From positions 1 to 58,646 of the forward strand of contig JARLHO010000007.1 in the NCBI GenBank assembly GCA_031292215.1: a stretch of 58,646 nt of DNA. Reading direction: 5' to 3'. The stretch is from Syntrophobacteraceae bacterium. Lineage in GTDB: Bacteria; Desulfobacterota; Syntrophobacteria; Syntrophobacterales; Syntrophobacteraceae. The notes under the pieces are model-generated. The model saw only the letters and a list, made by a program, of their open reading frames with translations. It was not told the DNA's origin and ran no database searches. Shown in pieces: positions 9,799-21,068 of the stretch; within the stretch, counting starts at the first letter, position 1; every line of letters starts with the position of its first letter. Position numbers and translations under genes: made by a program.

Positions 9799-10005
9799 CT
9801 CAAGACACTCCGGCAATACTGGTTAGGGGGATAGTTCCCGCGATACTATTATCACTTGCCCGCTATTTCAATGTGTTTCGATACCGGGGATGATCGCGGG
9901 ACTATTTGCGTTTTAGAATCGGGCTGGAAATCACCCGAAAACCACTGTAAGATAGAGTCTACAAACAATTTTCGAAGACCTTTTCCGGAAAGCGCGCTCT
10001 CCCCT

Positions 10006-12776
<2,771 letters not shown>

Positions 12777-12796
12777 TCACCAAATTGAGGGTCCGG

Positions 12797-13075
12797 ATGG
12801 AAAAACGAAGAGTACGCGTGTGGATCACCGGAAGAGTCCAGGGCGTTTACTTCCGGGCGTACACCCGCGACGCGGGCCGCTCCATAGGGGTCGCGGGCTG
12901 GGTGCGAAATCTGCCTGACGGAAGAGTTGAAGCCGTTTTTGAAGGCGATCAGGACAAGGTGGAAGAAATGGTTGAGTGGTGCTACACCGGAAGCCCGCAC
13001 AGCCGCGTTGAAAATGTCGATATCCGGGACGAACCCTATTCGGGCGAATTTGACAAGTTCAAAATAGCATATTGA
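12797..13075 (+). CDS. acyP: Acylphosphatase
   Basis: A 92-residue enzyme hydrolysing carboxyl-phosphate bonds. The active-site arginine lies in GRVQGVYFR, the phosphate-binding loop, and the catalytic asparagine in GWVRNLPDGRVEA; both are intact. The ATG at 12797 is preferred over the TTG at 12785 because GAGG sits 8 nt upstream of it. It lies 20 bp after ligA in the same operon. Confidence 0.93.
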   Translation: MEKRRVRVWITGRVQGVYFRAYTRDAGRSIGVAGWVRNLPDGRVEAVFEGDQDKVEEMVEWCYTGSPHSRVENVDIRDEPYSGEFDKFKIAY

Positions 13076-13089
13076 GAGGAGAAAGCCCG

Positions 13090-13419
13090 GTGAAAGAAGT
13101 TCTTACCCACATCCACAATTTCATGGCGTCCCAGAGTTTGCCAACCGTTCTCCGGGAACTGCGCAGCGGCAAACTGGATTTCCTTATGAAAAGCGCCTAT
13201 ACCTGGCTCGTCGTGGCAGCGATTTCAATGTACCTGCTCTGGACAAGAAAATTCAAGGCAATCATCGCCTTGGCCTCCGTTTTCCTCTTTGTCCTTCTTG
13301 CCCAAAAAACACTGGCCCAATCGGGGGCCCCGATGGATTTGCGCAATGTGCTCACGTTTGTCGCCGGAACCGCCGCCCTTGTCGGATTGAACCTGTATCT
13401 TCTCTTTGTAAGAGAGTGA
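13090..13419 (+). CDS. Small inner-membrane protein of unknown function
   Basis: A 109-residue protein with a soluble N-terminus of about 35 residues and three predicted membrane segments (YTWLVVAAISMYLLW, AIIALASVFLFVLLA, VLTFVAGTAALVGLNLYLLF). It starts at GTG 13090, preceded by GAGAGGAG at 13074-13081, which rules out the earlier in-frame TTG. It is the last gene of the phosphorylase-ligA-acyP operon, 14 bp after acyP. I do not recognise a characterised family. Confidence 0.75.
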   Translation: MKEVLTHIHNFMASQSLPTVLRELRSGKLDFLMKSAYTWLVVAAISMYLLWTRKFKAIIALASVFLFVLLAQKTLAQSGAPMDLRNVLTFVAGTAALVGLNLYLLFVRE

Positions 13420-13518
13420 ATCCAGGCGCTGCCCGGATAAAGGTGCAAACCCCACCATAACATATGCCGCCGGAGTCCCGGCGCAGGCTTTTTCTAGTCG
13501 GGCAATAATAGCCAAGTA

Positions 13519-13781
13519 GGGGTAACCCCAACGAACGCACGACCAGCCGCAATTCCATGAAACGTAGCTGAATTTATGATACAATCATGCATCGTACAGT
13601 AAGGCCGAGGGGACCGGATGGGGTGGATTGCCAAAAACAACTGTTTTTGATCACGGTTCAAGCGCCTTGTGAAACCCGCACCGGCTCTCAGTTTTTCAAG
13701 GTCATCCTCTCAAGGGTTTTTCACCATCTTACGAAGTGCGCACCAATTTGCGGCTGGTCGCACGAACGTTGGGGTTACCCC
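13519..13781. repeat. 36-bp imperfect inverted repeat bracketing about 190 bp
   Basis: The left arm (13519-13554, starting ggggtaaccccaacg) and right arm (13745-13781, ending cgttggggttacccc) are reverse complements with about four mismatches and one indel. Each arm also contains a short palindrome. The right arm lies at the boundary where relaxase homology starts, so the pair may mark an insertion or inversion edge. No target duplication was found. Confidence 0.6.
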
Positions 13782-14384
13782 AAAAAGGCGGTAGAGCTCG
13801 ACCCCATACACTGCAAACGTCACGGGTTAAAGAACCTGGCCGACAGGGAGAGGACCAGGTGGGCCGAGCTTTGCAACAAGAGCCTTGAGCGCGCCGGCGT
13901 TTCGACCCGGGTGGACCACCGGAGCCTGGAGGCCCAGGGGACCCCGCGCGTGGCGGGCGTACATCTTGGTCCCAACGTGGTCCGGATGGAGAGCCGAGGC
14001 CTCAGGACCGATCGGGGGGACGCCGGCTGCGAGATAGAAAAGCAAAATGAAGAAGTCCGGAGGATTTCCGCTCAAATTATCGACCTGGGCGAGGTCCGAG
14101 GTCGGATGGAGTCGGAACGGGATCGCGCTCGCACGGGAGCTCCCGGCGATTTTGTACGGGCCCCTCTCACAGGGAAGGAAAAAGAAGCCGTTCGGGAAGG
14201 ACGGGCGGTCCCTTCGAAGGAAGAGGCCCACCCTGTCGGGGATGACCATGCCGAAAGGCTCCATATCAAAGTACCCTACGAGGAAAAAGATACAGCGAAG
14301 GCGAAAGGAGCGCGGTGGGATGTTCAAAAACGGTCGTGGTACGTTCCTGCAGGCGAAGACCTCGCGGGCTTTGAAAAATGGTAA
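13587..14384 (+). pseudogene. MobA/MobL-type relaxase remnant (C-terminal part with DUF5710)
   Basis: This frame begins within unrelated sequence. From about 13794 it resembles the C-terminal half of plasmid MobA/MobL relaxases: VELDPIHCKRHGLKNLADRE, RWAELCNKSLERAGV, a VDHRSLEAQG motif and HLGPNVVRMESRG. It ends with a DUF5710-like tail (HIKVPYEEKDTAKAKGARWD, RSWYVP). The histidine-bearing catalytic N-terminal domain is missing. The 3' end is cut by a dispersed repeat: the stop codon TAA belongs to the repeat starting at 14381. It therefore cannot be a working relaxase and is a relic of a mobilisable plasmid or integrative element. Confidence 0.75.
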
Positions 14385-14520
14385 CCGTTCACCGCCGAGT
14401 TAAGCTTTGCCTCCGCTCTGAAAAAGAACCTGCCCCCGCGTGGACGGAGAAGGAAGCAATAAAAGGCTTCGCCAATCGGGCGTCCGAAGGCGCAGCCCTT
14501 TCGACCGGCCGTCGTCTCCC
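14381..14520. repeat. Dispersed 140-bp repeat, copy 1
   Basis: The 140 bp starting gtaaccgttcaccgccg are identical at 139 positions to 58507-58646, the last bases of the window, in the same orientation. The repeat may be longer than can be seen. Its last 22 bp start a perfect 12-bp hairpin (arms 14499-14510 and 14521-14532). Downstream (about 14534-14580) is a ttcctctgtg/cctccgtgtctctgtgg stretch typical of a dispersed repeat family; a related word is at 35.9 kb. Confidence 0.9.
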
Positions 14521-14788
14521 GGCCGGTCGAAAAAGAGTTTCCTCTGTGTTCCTCTGTGCCTCCGTGTCTCTGTGGTTTGCTTTGGTTTTGTCGCGGCCAA
14601 CCAGCGCTGCGTTGGAAAAGAACCTGCCCCCGGAACATCTTTTCATTGCTTTGGGTGTTCCGAAGCAACATGAGAGACTGTGGTGAACGCTTACCGTCTG
14701 CGAAACGGATGGTTGCCCCCGAATATTTATGTGACTACAATAGGTCCCGGCAAATGGTGTCTACTATGACCCTATCGAGGAAATCACC

Positions 14789-14956
14789 ATGGCGGATTTA
14801 AGTGTCGGAATTCGGGAAGCAAAGGCGAACCTTGGCCGACTCCTGAGGATTGTGGAGAAGGTGCGCAGCACCGGTCGCGGCAAAGCCTTCATATCTTTTC
14901 GGCTCGAGGCGATCCACTCAAGCTCTTTGATGATTTCATCTCCGCCCATTATATAA
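14789..14956 (+). pseudogene. Truncated Phd/YefM-type antitoxin stub
   Basis: A 55-codon frame starts MADLSVGIREAKANLGRLLR, the typical opening of Phd/YefM-family antitoxins (DNA-binding N-terminus). GAGGA lies 7 nt upstream of the ATG. Homology ends at about residue 25 (RIVEKV); the rest is read antisense through a toxin fragment. It lacks the toxin-neutralising C-terminus. Confidence 0.6.
14857..14949 (-). pseudogene. HigB/Gp49-like (RelE-superfamily) toxin N-terminal stub
   Basis: On the minus strand, about 31 codons from ATG 14949 read MGGDEIIKELEWIASSRKDM then KALPRPVLRTF. This matches the start of phage-derived Gp49-like/HigB toxins, whose N-termini carry a W-SSRKDL-FP pattern. It then collides head-on with the antitoxin stub near 14860-14875 and the catalytic part is absent. 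The call rests on this short motif only. Confidence 0.45.
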
Positions 14957-15033
14957 TTCTATAAATTTTCATATAACAGTCAAGAATAACGCCCTTGTGG
15001 CGCCGCCCCAACCTCTTTTCTTTCGTGCTCGCT

Positions 15034-15183
15034 TTAGTTTTGGCTCTGTTCGCACTAGCTGTTGATATTCGCAGCAACCCTTTCTGGCTGGGTATTTACC
15101 GGAACTGCCGATTTCAGCCAAGCCTCGAGGACGGGCCATCCCCGGTCATCTTCAACACTTAATGCGAACAGAGCCTTAGTTTT
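15034..15183. mobile_element. 134-bp MITE with terminal inverted repeats and 8-bp target duplication
   Basis: The element spans 15042-15175. Its ends are perfect 13-bp inverted repeats GGCTCTGTTCGCA / TGCGAACAGAGCC, with imperfect pairing continuing to about 24 bp. It is flanked on both sides by the 8-bp direct repeat TTAGTTTT (15034-15041 and 15176-15183). No transposase is encoded. An 8-bp duplication and GGCTCT ends are compatible with the ISL3 or IS1595 families. The minus strand holds an open frame across the interior of about 38 codons that stops at the far repeat. Confidence 0.85.
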
Positions 15184-15309
15184 TGCTCTTTTTTGCCATT
15201 TTGGCGCGGTCTGTCGCCATCTTTAGGTTTACCGCAAAAGACAGAATGGGCAGGCCTCGGATTGCGGAGGGCCGGCGCGCCTCGGCTCGGCCGCGGCCGC
15301 TGCCCTGAA

Positions 15310-15906
15310 CTAGCCGTTAGTTTTCCGGTAGAGCCCCATGACTTCCTCACAAGTGACCAGGGCTTTTAGGAACGGGACTTCCTTTTCGATATTTTCCCTG
15401 CCGTTCATTTCCTGGCGGTCGACCAGGGCGATCGCCCCAAGGATTTCAAAGCCCGCCTCCCGGCAGGCGGAAACGGCCTGGAGGGTCGAAGCACCTGTTG
15501 TGACCACATCGTCTAGGACGACCACACGGTCTTTGGCCTTCATCTTGCCTTCTATGGAGGCGACTATGCCATGGTCTTTTCGGGCCTTTCGAACGATAAA
15601 CGACTGGAAGGGGCTACCCTGGAGCCATGAGGTATAGGCGGCGGCGTTTGCGAGCGCGTCGGCCCCAAGGGTCAGGCCGCCAACCCCATCCACGTTTAGG
15701 CCGCGCAGTGCTTCGAACAGGAGGTGTCCGATCAGGTACTGGCCCTCCGGGTCAAGAGTTACCTTTTTGCAGTTGAAGTAAAACGGGCTCGTTCCACCGT
15801 GAGCGAGTTTAAACCCCGGGGTTTCCGAGTATTGGAAAGCATATTCGAAGACAAGCTGAACGAGGCGTTTACGCATTTTATCGCTATCTTGAACGTTTAG
15901 ATTCAT
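15310..15906 (-). CDS. pyrE: Orotate phosphoribosyltransferase
   Basis: Transfers orotate to PRPP to make OMP in pyrimidine synthesis. The 198-residue protein has the PRPP-binding signature RVVVLDDVVTTGAST, and the upstream catalytic-loop lysines in VRKARKDHG. The frame stays open into the preceding gene. ATG at 15906 is preferred because AGGAG lies about 10 nt before it. This gives a 23-bp overlap with the upstream radical SAM gene. Confidence 0.94.
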   Translation of the reverse strand: MNLNVQDSDKMRKRLVQLVFEYAFQYSETPGFKLAHGGTSPFYFNCKKVTLDPEGQYLIGHLLFEALRGLNVDGVGGLTLGADALANAAAYTSWLQGSPFQSFIVRKARKDHGIVASIEGKMKAKDRVVVLDDVVTTGASTLQAVSACREAGFEILGAIALVDRQEMNGRENIEKEVPFLKALVTCEEVMGLYRKTNG

Positions 15907-16834
15907 CGGGATTTTCTCCTGTGACGGGCCGGTTTTTGCCCTGGTAGAGTCCGTTTTGCTGCATGTAGGTCCGAACGGCGTTAAGATTTCGCTGTTTATC
16001 GAGCGCCCACAAAGGGGCCACAAGCTCTTGGGGGTGCGGGTCCCCGGTTAGTCTTTGAATGATGAAACGGGGTGGCAGGAGCGCCAGGAAATCTCCGGCC
16101 GCCGCCGCGTAGTTTTCTCGGGAAAGGCACGAGTACGCGCCGCTCTTATACATTTCATGAAGGGCGGTCCCCGTTATGACATAAAGCAGGTGTATCTTTA
16201 CAGCCTGAATGTCGTGTAGCGCAAGAAACCTGGCCGTATCGAGCATATCTTCATGGCTTTCCCCGGGAAGGCCAAGAATTACGTGGGCGCAAACGGGGAT
16301 ATTCCTTTCGCGGCACCTCTTGACGGCGTCGGAGAAGGCCGCGGCCGTGTGGCCTCGGCGGATACGCTCCAAGGTATCGACTTTTGCCGACTGAAGGCCG
16401 AATTCGAGCCATACCAGGCGGGTTTTGCCAAGCCTTGCCAGAAGATCGAGGGTTTCATCTGTGACACAATCCGGGCGCGTGCCGATGCTAAGACCCACGA
16501 CATCAGGGTCTTCGAGCGCCTCGCCGTAAAGCGCGGCAAGCTTTGGAAGGGGTGCGTAGGTGTTTGAAAAGGATTGAAAATAGGCGATGAATTTTTTGGC
16601 CTTGTACCTTCTGATGAGCCCTTCTTTTGCGGCCCGCACCTGTTCGGAAATGGAGGCAAAGCGCGCCGCCCCCGTCCCGGAGCCCTTGTCGTTACAGTAT
16701 ATGCAGCCGGAGCTTCCCAGGGTCCCGTCGCGGTTCGGGCAGCCAAGACCCGCATCGAGCGAAATCTTTTGGACCCGGCAGCCGAAGGTCTCGCGCAGAT
16801 AGGAATTGTAGTCGCGGTATAGTAGCATTGCCAT
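15884..16834 (-). CDS. YhcC-type (TIGR01212 family) radical SAM protein
   Basis: A 316-residue radical SAM protein. The cluster cysteines are C32, C44 and C47 in GCPNRDGTLG...GCIYCN, the unusual wide-spaced motif (C-x11-C-x2-C) characteristic of the YhcC family. Other family segments are YFQSFSNTYAPL, SIGTRPDC, WLEFGLQSA and HVILGLPGE. Proteins of this family occur widely in anaerobes; the reaction is not established to my knowledge. It overlaps pyrE at its 3' end, which suggests cotranscription. Confidence 0.85.
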   Translation of the reverse strand: MAMLLYRDYNSYLRETFGCRVQKISLDAGLGCPNRDGTLGSSGCIYCNDKGSGTGAARFASISEQVRAAKEGLIRRYKAKKFIAYFQSFSNTYAPLPKLAALYGEALEDPDVVGLSIGTRPDCVTDETLDLLARLGKTRLVWLEFGLQSAKVDTLERIRRGHTAAAFSDAVKRCRERNIPVCAHVILGLPGESHEDMLDTARFLALHDIQAVKIHLLYVITGTALHEMYKSGAYSCLSRENYAAAAGDFLALLPPRFIIQRLTGDPHPQELVAPLWALDKQRNLNAVRTYMQQNGLYQGKNRPVTGENPDESKRSR

Positions 16835-17003
16835 TTTCGTCCGATCCGAATTTCTATGATAAAAGATGAAATAGTATATCGCACCTGCCGGCGCAATTCA
16901 AAAAGGCGAAGGGCTGATCGGGGCTTGCGTTGGCCCGCGGAGTTTGCTATTGGAGTGACGTTGCGAGGGAAGGAACGTAAAAATTTTTAATAAGAGGGAC
17001 GGC

Positions 17004-17540
17004 ATGAGAAGGGGATGGCTCCTTTGGGCTCTTTTCTGCGCTCTGATCCTTAGTGGGTGCGGCGGTGTGACCGGGGGGCTCGTAACCAACCCGATGGCCT
17101 GCAGGCCCAAACCGGCTCGACCCGAAGCCACTCTACCCACGTACCTGCTGCGCCTAGGCGCAACGCATGTCGAAAAACAAAAGGGCGACGTCAGCATCAC
17201 CCTTTCGTCTGATTCCTTATTCCAGCCCGGCGTCAAAAGTGTCGAACTTTCCAATAAGACATACATTGACGTTTTGGCCGGCGCCGGGAAAAAATACCCC
17301 CATACGACCATCGCCGTGGACGTCTACACCGACTGTATACACACGGAGGAACAAAACCTCGCGCTATCGCAACTGGAAGCCTGGATGATAAAGCAAGCCC
17401 TTGTCGACTGCGGAATACCGTCCAAAAGGATAACCGCGCAGGGCTGGGGGGAGTCCCGGCCGGTCGCAACCAACGCAACCCGGGATGGCCGGAAAGCCAA
17501 CCGCCGTGTTACGATAACGTTTGAGCGGACGAACTCCTGA
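17004..17540 (+). CDS. OmpA-family lipoprotein
   Basis: A 178-residue protein with a lipoprotein signal: MRRGW, a hydrophobic core and lipobox LILSGC, so Cys19 should be lipidated. The C-terminal OmpA/Pal peptidoglycan-binding domain includes VDVYTDC, RITAQGWGESRPVATN and the terminal GRKANRRVTITFE. It probably tethers the outer membrane to the wall. GAGGG precedes the ATG. It stands alone, convergent with the fused methyltransferase gene, with 8 bp between stop codons. Confidence 0.88.
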   Translation: MRRGWLLWALFCALILSGCGGVTGGLVTNPMACRPKPARPEATLPTYLLRLGATHVEKQKGDVSITLSSDSLFQPGVKSVELSNKTYIDVLAGAGKKYPHTTIAVDVYTDCIHTEEQNLALSQLEAWMIKQALVDCGIPSKRITAQGWGESRPVATNATRDGRKANRRVTITFERTNS

Positions 17541-17548
17541 GGACTCGT

Positions 17549-19009
17549 TTACGTTGCGGAAAACTCCACCCATTTAAACAGCGCGATCGCTACCGCCACC
17601 ACCCCGTTTAGCGATTCCACCTCAAACGATATGGGGATCGAAATCGCGTCTTTTCGAAATTTTTCCGGCAGTCCCGGTCCTTCGATGCCGGGGAGCAGTC
17701 CGAAGCTTGCCGGAAATTTAAAATCCGAAATCCTTGCGCCTTCTCTTGAAAGGGGCACAAGCGGCAGTTCTTCGGGAAGGTCTGCGATCGCCGGGCCTTC
17801 CAGCAAGCGCGCCTTGAAAACCGCACCTCCCGAGGCCCTGACGGATCGCGGGTGAAAGGGATTGGCGGCTTCGGCGAGCAAGATGATATCCAAGACGCCG
17901 AAAGCTACGGCAGACCTTATGGCCGCCCCGACATTTTCCGGGTCCTGGAAGGGTATAAACAGGGTGCAGCCCTGCGAAAGACCCTCGGAGGGCGCCCACT
18001 TCCGCATGTTTTCAACTTTTACGAGCAATATCGGGTTGGCGGTCCCGAAAATATCGAGGGCTTCAAAAAGCGGCGGGGCCAGCCGGTACCACAGCAAATG
18101 GGGGGGCGCGTCTTCGGGCGGCGGGTTTTTATCCCCCTTTCCCAGCCACGCGATGCAATCGCCGGGAATTGCGGCAAGCGTTTCAGACACCTGCTTTTGT
18201 CCGAAAACGAGCGCCTGCATCTGTTTTTTTATGCCCCGGGAGGTGAGGAGCTTTTTTAACTCCCGGAAAGTTTCATTGTTTTCGCTTTCGATGGTTTTCA
18301 CGAGGTTTGCCTCTTCGAGTTGAGTCTTTCTTCTCCGTGGCGCAAAATCGAGCCTTTCGAAAACGACCAGCCTCCGTTCGTCCTGAGAACCCGGCAAGCG
18401 ATAGTGATGGTCGCCGGTAAGGCGGTAGCGATTTGCGAAACGGTCCAGGGCCTCTTTAATTTCCACCTCGCACCCGGGCCCTTTCATGAAGATGGCAAGT
18501 CCCCCCCTGTCAAGCAATCCGCAGATCCTGTCCAGGGTGGCCGGAATCGCTTCCAGCGCCCGGGTTATTATGCCGTTTACGGGCAAATCGGTGGAGGCGT
18601 TTACGCCGCGACCAAGGACGCCGATTTTTTCGAGCCCCAGTTCCGCGAGGGCGGTTTTCAGGAATTCGTTGCGGTTTGCCCGGCTTTCGGCCAAAATGAT
18701 CTCGAGCTCCGGATAGGCGATCTTTAGAGGAATGCCCGGCATGCCGGCGCCGCTGCCAATGTCCATAAGAGGCGAGGGCAGCTCGATGATCCTGCCGGGC
18801 AGGATGGAGTCCACATAAAGCTTTCGGACCATGTTTTCGAAGTTGTGAATACGCGTGAGGTTGAGTTCCCCGTTAAATTGCCGTAGCAGCAGGTGATATT
18901 TCCACAGGCGGTCCGTTTCGCCGGGGGGCAGGGAAATACCCGATGCGAGCAGCAGTTTTGAAAGATGTGCGGCATCGGGTCCCGTGCCGTGTCTTTTGGG
19001 CGGTGTCAA
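17549..19009 (-). CDS. Fusion of RsmG (16S rRNA m7G527) and SPOUT (TrmH/SpoU) RNA methyltransferases
   Basis: A 486-residue two-domain protein. Residues 1 to about 230 match RsmG/GidB: NGELNLTRI, the SAM loop DIGSGAGMPGIPL at 83-95, and ITRALE. Residues about 250-486 form a SpoU-type knotted methyltransferase: NVGAAIRSA motif 1 near 360, GIEGPGLP motif 2 near 442, and the motif 3 stretch with ESLN near 468. Motif 3 reads ESLNGVVAVAI instead of the usual ESLNVxVAxxI, a one-residue insertion or substitution in the SAM-binding knot. The start is TTG, supported by AGGAG 6 nt upstream. RsmG alone is about 210-240 residues, so the fusion is real in this frame. Confidence 0.85.
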   Translation of the reverse strand: MTPPKRHGTGPDAAHLSKLLLASGISLPPGETDRLWKYHLLLRQFNGELNLTRIHNFENMVRKLYVDSILPGRIIELPSPLMDIGSGAGMPGIPLKIAYPELEIILAESRANRNEFLKTALAELGLEKIGVLGRGVNASTDLPVNGIITRALEAIPATLDRICGLLDRGGLAIFMKGPGCEVEIKEALDRFANRYRLTGDHHYRLPGSQDERRLVVFERLDFAPRRRKTQLEEANLVKTIESENNETFRELKKLLTSRGIKKQMQALVFGQKQVSETLAAIPGDCIAWLGKGDKNPPPEDAPPHLLWYRLAPPLFEALDIFGTANPILLVKVENMRKWAPSEGLSQGCTLFIPFQDPENVGAAIRSAVAFGVLDIILLAEAANPFHPRSVRASGGAVFKARLLEGPAIADLPEELPLVPLSREGARISDFKFPASFGLLPGIEGPGLPEKFRKDAISIPISFEVESLNGVVAVAIALFKWVEFSAT

Positions 19010-19041
19010 ATCAGCTCCTTATACCCGTGAGAGAAAAGTAC

Positions 19042-19791
19042 ATGAACGGCGACTATTTTTTCGATAAATCCTGGCCGGTTTTCTACCGAGACAACCACCT
19101 GCTGGTTCTCTACAAGCCTGCGGGTCTACTGGCTCAGTCAGACGAAACCGCAGAACCCTCCCTGCTCGATCTCGGCAAGCTCTGGGTAAAAAATGTTTAT
19201 AACAAACCCGGCCGGGTTTTTCTCGGCCTTGTTCATCGCCTGGACAGGCCGGTTGCCGGGGTCATGCTTTTTTGCCGAACGTCTAAGGCCGCCTCCAGGA
19301 TAAGCGAGCAGTTTCGCGCAGGGAAAGCCGAAAAATATTATTTTGCGGTTTTGGAGGGAGAACTCAAGGAAAAATCCGGCAGTCTCGTCAATTACCTCGA
19401 AAGGGGCGAGAGGCGGTCGAGCCAGGTAGTCCTGGAAAAGACCCCGTCGGCCCGCGAGGCCAGGCTATCTTTTGCCGTGCTGGATTGCAAGGGGGGGCGC
19501 ACCCTGGTAAGGGTTAAACTCGAGACCGGCAGAAAGCACCAGATACGCGTCCAATTCGCCCACATCGGCCACCCGGTTGCCGGGGATCTTCGGTACGGAG
19601 CTCCAGCCGCGCTTGCCCAAAAGCAAATTGCTCTTTTTGCCAAAGAGCTTCTCGTAGATCATCCCGTCGGGGGCGAAAGGCTCAGGTTCGAATCCCCGCT
19701 TCCCAGCGGCTGGCCCTGGCAGGGACGGGAGGAGGAAACAAGCGCCCTTCCCTGGGACTGGAGGGAGCTGGAGGGGAAGCTGGGGATTTAA
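19042..19791 (+). CDS. RluA-family pseudouridine synthase
   Basis: A 249-residue isomerase that converts uridines in rRNA or tRNA to pseudouridine. The catalytic aspartate is in VHRLDRPVAG, and the RluA motifs GRKHQIRVQFAHIGHPVAGD and LRFESPLP follow. There is no N-terminal S4 domain. ATG 19042 is chosen over earlier starts, which would overlap the divergent methyltransferase gene. The two RNA-modification genes are divergent with only 32 bp between start codons, so they must share a promoter region. Confidence 0.85.
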   Translation: MNGDYFFDKSWPVFYRDNHLLVLYKPAGLLAQSDETAEPSLLDLGKLWVKNVYNKPGRVFLGLVHRLDRPVAGVMLFCRTSKAASRISEQFRAGKAEKYYFAVLEGELKEKSGSLVNYLERGERRSSQVVLEKTPSAREARLSFAVLDCKGGRTLVRVKLETGRKHQIRVQFAHIGHPVAGDLRYGAPAALAQKQIALFAKELLVDHPVGGERLRFESPLPSGWPWQGREEETSALPWDWRELEGKLGI

Positions 19792-20315
19792 CTGCGTTGC
19801 GTTTCAGTTAATTTGTTGGGGTTCGCTTCACTCACCCCAACCTCTTATGAAACTTCAGCGGCGTGTCGCCGCAGACGGGTTGCCAAGCCCCGACCTGCCC
19901 GACTGGCTGCGCCGGCGGCAGCTCGGAGGGCAGTCCGCACCGCCTGCCGGGTGAGGTATTCGCCGAAGTTTCATCTCGTTCAAACCGCATCCCGGGAGGC
20001 GGCGGCCCCGCTTGTATCTTAAAAGAGCATGGGATTAAGAATAGGGAGGGAATTTACTCCGTGCTGTAGGAACAGAGTCGAAATCCCCCCAACCCCCCTT
20101 TGAAAAAAAGGGGGGCGATTGCGCCAAGCCCCTTCTTGCGCGTCTGCGTTAACGTGTGGGAAATTGTAAGGATAACGGGTGCGCCCACTCACAAGTTTGG
20201 CCCGACCGGCGTTCCTGTTTGTTGGGCTGCGCTGCGCTTAGCCCAACCTTGCCGGCGCGATGGGTTGCACTGCGTTTCACCCATCCTACTCGTGGAGGGG
20301 CAATTTCCCATTCAC
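19792..20315. repeat. Intergenic region with dispersed hairpin repeats
   Basis: No gene is seen in these 524 bp. They hold three 27-nt hairpins of similar design: 19815-19841 (stem GTTGGGGT), 20221-20247 (stem GTTGGGCT) and 20259-20285 (stem GATGGGT), each with an 11-13-nt loop containing gcgct or tgcgt words. A fourth inverted structure of C6-T3/A3-G6 type is at about 20092-20115. They look like REP-type repeats; a related cccatcc...ggatggg pair lies near 29.3 kb. Confidence 0.65.
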
Positions 20316-20867
20316 CTATTCACCGGCGCTTATTTTATCTACAATTATGGGAGTCTCGACAATATTTGTCTCCTTGAGTTTCCCGTTGTAAATATACTCG
20401 ACTTGGGCCTGGAGCATTTTGTAGTCGGAATGGAGGTGTTGGGGGCGAATTCTTACAATCAATTTCCCCGGGGTTTTAACCCTGATATTTGAAGTTTTGG
20501 CAAAAAAGAGGCCGGAACCAGGAGTTATTGTTCCCGTTTTGCTCTCGGGGCGCAAAGTGTCTCCCGCGCTGCCGGCTTCAACGTTTCCCATCAAAGAATC
20601 CGAAGATGACGTCGAAAACGAAGGACGTCCGGAGAGCCACTTGAAGCAAACTCTTTGGACCTTGAGAGGTCCCTTGGAGCTAAAGGACAAGATGACGTCA
20701 TAGGGCAGGTTTTCATGTACATACTCGGGCATCTCGATCGCCGTCAGCTTGGCTTCGCCGTTTGAAATCGGCTTGAGCCTGCCAAGCGGCGACCGGTGGC
20801 TGACCGAAGAGCACGAAGCAAGTAAAAGGATAGCGGAAAGGATCACCATGGGCTTAGCGCTCTTCAT
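20316..20867 (-). CDS. Putative lipoprotein of unknown function
   Basis: From ATG 20867 the protein is 183 residues, starting MKSAKPMVILSAILLLASC with a clear lipobox (LASC, lipidated Cys at about 19). The remainder is beta-rich, with an Ig-like flavour (YDVILSFSSKGPLKVQRVCF, TPGKLIVRIRP). I do not recognise a family. The 21 extra codons upstream carry no signal features and are left out. It is a single gene divergent from surE. Confidence 0.7.
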   Translation of the reverse strand: MKSAKPMVILSAILLLASCSSVSHRSPLGRLKPISNGEAKLTAIEMPEYVHENLPYDVILSFSSKGPLKVQRVCFKWLSGRPSFSTSSSDSLMGNVEAGSAGDTLRPESKTGTITPGSGLFFAKTSNIRVKTPGKLIVRIRPQHLHSDYKMLQAQVEYIYNGKLKETNIVETPIIVDKISAGE

Positions 20868-21068
20868 CTCAAGGCCTTTCTTGTAGAGGGGAAACGGGCG
20901 CGGTAACGGGGGGCAGAATAGAGAGTCCAAAAAGGAAAGTCAAATAGTGATCCGAGCGCCACTCTATCCAAGGCGCCCTTTTTTATATATAAAGGCCGAG
21001 ACTACGGGGGATTGCAGACAGCCCCCTTGTAGCACCTAAAAATACACAAGAGGTGGAAGTAAAAAATT

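Noticed and set aside
13519-13781. Integron attC or a second MITE
   Set aside because: The arms are inverted but no target duplication, integrase or conserved attC boxes are present.
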